From an uncultured Clostridia bacterium (GTDB lineage Bacteria > Bacillota_A > Clostridia > Christensenellales > Aristaeellaceae), in assembly GCA_947166205.1 (NCBI GenBank), contig CAMVDI010000084.1:1-7489 (forward strand): DNA of 7,489 nucleotides, in the 5' to 3' direction. Of the stretch, positions 5,781 through 7,489 are shown one piece after another. The notes beneath the pieces are model-generated. The model was not told the DNA's origin and made no database searches. It saw only the letters and a list, made by a program, of their open reading frames with translations. A program made the translations under genes and the position numbers. Each line of letters opens with the position of its first letter. Within the stretch, counting starts at the first letter, position 1.

Positions 5781-7076
5781 GTGTTCAAGTATCTTTGGAT
5801 GGTGATTCAGGATCTCTTTCTGACCGTGACTTTTTCAACCCTGATGCACGCCATGCTTGCCCGCGCGCGCGGACGCGGAGGCCGGATCATTCACGGCGCC
5901 GGACTGTGCGCGGGCGTTTTTGCGTCCGTGGTTCTGGCCTTGGTCAAAAACAATACGAAGCTGATTATATCCAGCCACTGGAACCACTACATCTACGCGG
6001 TTCTGATCTGCCTGACGCTGCTGTTTCTCCTTTTCACGCTCCTTTTCGGGAGAAAGGAAGACGGGCAGACCGGGACGGGAGGGCTCCTTCTGTGCGTGAC
6101 GGGCTCCCTGCTTTCGGCGGTGCTGATTTTCTACGCGCTGCCGGGGGTGCTGCTGTATCCCTTCAGCTTCAACACCATGGGGCAGGGATATCTTTCCTCC
6201 TACTATCTGGTGCGCATGGCCGGGTGGCTCGGCGCGCTGGTCCTTCTGCTGATTTACGCGCGCCTGCTTTCGGGCTGCGCCATGGAGATAAAACCCTTTA
6301 CCTGGCTCCCGGTCCTTCTGAACGCGAATCTGCTCTGCTTCGCCGTTTACTGCTTCGGGCGCTTCTTCGTTCCCTGGGTCAACCGGGCCAAATGGCTGGG
6401 ATGGCCTGTCCGGTACAGCGATGAAGCTTATGGATGGATCGGCGGCTGGATGATGTTCACTGCCAATCATTCCATGCTGTTTATCTGGATTCCCGCGGGG
6501 CTGACCGTTCTGCTGGCGGTTTTCTTCTTCCGGCAGGGAACCCTCCTCCGGGAGAAGTATGACAATCCGGCGCAGCACCGGAAGCTGAAGGCCCGGAACA
6601 GACACTGGCGGCGGACGGCGGCCGGGGTGCTGGTCTGCGTGCTGCTGGCGGTTCTCGTGATGACGGTTGTCAAGGGCGACGATACCCGGCAGGTGGAGCT
6701 TTCCGCCCCGGAAAGCTACAGGGTGGACGAGGCGGCCGGGGAGATCCTGATCCCCGCCGCGGACGTGAGCGACGGGCATCTGCACCGCTTTGAGTACAGG
6801 ACGGAAAAGAACATCTCCGTCCGCTGGATCGTGGTGAAGAAACCGAATTCCGCCAGCTACGGCGTCGGACTGGACGCCTGCGAGGTGTGCGGCAACGCGG
6901 GCTACTTTGAGCGGAACGGCCAGGTGGTCTGCAAGCGCTGCGACGTGGTGATGAACATCAACACCATCGGCTTCAAGGGCGGATGCAATCCCATTCCGCT
7001 GGCCTACGAAGTCCGGGACGGAAATCTGGTCTTCAGACTGGAGGACCTGAACGCCGGCGAGAAAGAATTCAGATAG
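5781..7076 (+). CDS. DUF2318 polytopic membrane protein with Cys-rich C-terminal domain
   Basis: Membrane protein of 431 residues whose genes typically accompany FTR1 and P19 (for example Cj1660 in Campylobacter). The family is described as an iron-sulfur-type or FtrD-like membrane protein, but its biochemical role is not firmly established. About eight hydrophobic helices fill residues 4-298. They are followed by a soluble domain of about 130 residues that carries CEVC (367-370), CKRC (384-387) and a further Cys in FKGGC (402). This arrangement suits binding of a metal, an Fe-S cluster or another redox group and is the family hallmark. The start is GTG at 5781, with GGAGG seven bases upstream. 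The next gene begins 14 bases after the stop. The probable role is an electron-transfer or metal-handling step that supports iron movement through FTR1. This is inferred from context. Confidence 0.9.
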   Translation: MFKYLWMVIQDLFLTVTFSTLMHAMLARARGRGGRIIHGAGLCAGVFASVVLALVKNNTKLIISSHWNHYIYAVLICLTLLFLLFTLLFGRKEDGQTGTGGLLLCVTGSLLSAVLIFYALPGVLLYPFSFNTMGQGYLSSYYLVRMAGWLGALVLLLIYARLLSGCAMEIKPFTWLPVLLNANLLCFAVYCFGRFFVPWVNRAKWLGWPVRYSDEAYGWIGGWMMFTANHSMLFIWIPAGLTVLLAVFFFRQGTLLREKYDNPAQHRKLKARNRHWRRTAAGVLVCVLLAVLVMTVVKGDDTRQVELSAPESYRVDEAAGEILIPAADVSDGHLHRFEYRTEKNISVRWIVVKKPNSASYGVGLDACEVCGNAGYFERNGQVVCKRCDVVMNINTIGFKGGCNPIPLAYEVRDGNLVFRLEDLNAGEKEFR

Positions 7077-7090
7077 GGGAGGATGCCATC

Positions 7091-7489
7091 ATGCTTTTCC
7101 GGATGATACGCGGCGTGCTCTTTCATCAGAAAGGGAAAATGCTGCTGATCGCTTTGACCATCGCCCTGGGCGCCTCGCTGGCCACCGGGATGCTGAACGT
7201 GGTCCTGGGGGTGGAAGAGAAGGTCAACAAGGAGCTGAAGAATTACGGCGCGAACATCGTCGTGAAGCCGAAGGATTCTTCCCTGCTGTCCGATATCTAT
7301 GACGCGGGGGATGGCTCGGAGCTCAGCACCGCCTACCTGAGGGAGGAGGAGCTGGGCAGGCTGAAGACGATCTTCTGGGCTTTCAACATCGTGGATTTCA
7401 CCCCCTTTCTGGACACGCAGGTTCAGATTCCGGCGGGAGAAACGGTCTCCCTGACCGGCACCTGGTTCAACCACCATCTGGACCTGCCC
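7091..7489 (+). CDS. FtsX/MacB-type ABC permease, N-terminal part (runs off the window)
   Basis: The first 133 residues of a membrane protein cut off by the window end. A short cytoplasmic start (MLFRMIRGVLFHQKGK) leads into one membrane helix (about residues 17-40, LLIALTIALGASLATGMLNVVLG). A polar region with the KELKNYGANIVVKP pattern follows, characteristic of the MacB/FtsX periplasmic core just after the first helix. The ATG at 7091 follows GGGGAGG (7077-7083) by seven bases. In the Campylobacter p19 locus two FtsX-like permeases and one ABC ATPase follow the DUF2318 gene, so this is probably the first of such a pair. The partner ATPase is not visible here. A specific substrate cannot be assigned. 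Confidence 0.87.
   Translation, partial: MLFRMIRGVLFHQKGKMLLIALTIALGASLATGMLNVVLGVEEKVNKELKNYGANIVVKPKDSSLLSDIYDAGDGSELSTAYLREEELGRLKTIFWAFNIVDFTPFLDTQVQIPAGETVSLTGTWFNHHLDLP

Noticed and set aside
5684..6424. A plus-strand frame of 246 codons overlapping the start of the DUF2318 gene
   Set aside because: Arg/Pro-rich translation, begins inside the nested hairpin, lacks a ribosome site, and overlaps a recognised family member in another frame.

Overview
This window looks like chromosomal DNA of a GC-rich Bacillota (Firmicutes) member, probably an uncultured or gut/rumen-type Clostridia. The signs are strong purine-rich Shine-Dalgarno sites before every gene, GTG starts, a Peripla_BP_4-type binding protein beside a Cache-GGDEF protein, and short lysine-led signal peptides. 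This placement is inference from style, not from a marker gene. No tRNA, rRNA, CRISPR array, insertion sequence or phage gene was seen.

Left part (1-2473, + strand): the 3' portion of a periplasmic sugar-type (type 1) substrate-binding protein, cut off at the window edge inside its signal peptide. Fifteen bases downstream follows a membrane-bound diguanylate cyclase with an extracytoplasmic Cache-like sensor and an intact GGDEF motif. Together they look like a ligand-sensing pair feeding c-di-GMP signalling. A short AraC-type DNA-binding protein (2541-2939, - strand) converges on them.

Centre (2940-3232): an AT-rich divergent regulatory region between the AraC gene and an iron-transport operon. 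It contains a plausible promoter on each strand. Each promoter carries one exact copy of TTAG-N6-CTAA, the architecture of one dimer site in the DtxR/IdeR iron box. The copy at the iron operon matches 15 of 19 positions of the classical consensus. Two degenerate copies lie in the same region. This is the most interesting non-coding signal in the window.

Right part (3233-7489, + strand): an iron-uptake operon. In order it encodes an FTR1-family iron permease with a duplicated periplasmic domain, a P19/Tp34-type periplasmic iron-binding protein, a DUF2318 polytopic membrane protein with a Cys-rich C-terminal domain, and the start of an FtsX/MacB-type permease that runs off the window. The order matches the Campylobacter jejuni p19 locus (Cj1658 onwards). 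By analogy, a second FtsX permease, an ABC ATPase and a thioredoxin-like protein may follow beyond the edge. The two gaps on either side of the P19 gene each hold a large GC-rich inverted repeat that could tune expression of individual genes in the operon.

The proposed working model is this: P19 captures iron in the extracytoplasmic space and hands it to FTR1, while DUF2318 and the FtsX-type complex supply redox or energy-coupled steps. The operon and the neighbouring AraC gene would be controlled by iron through a DtxR-family repressor encoded elsewhere.
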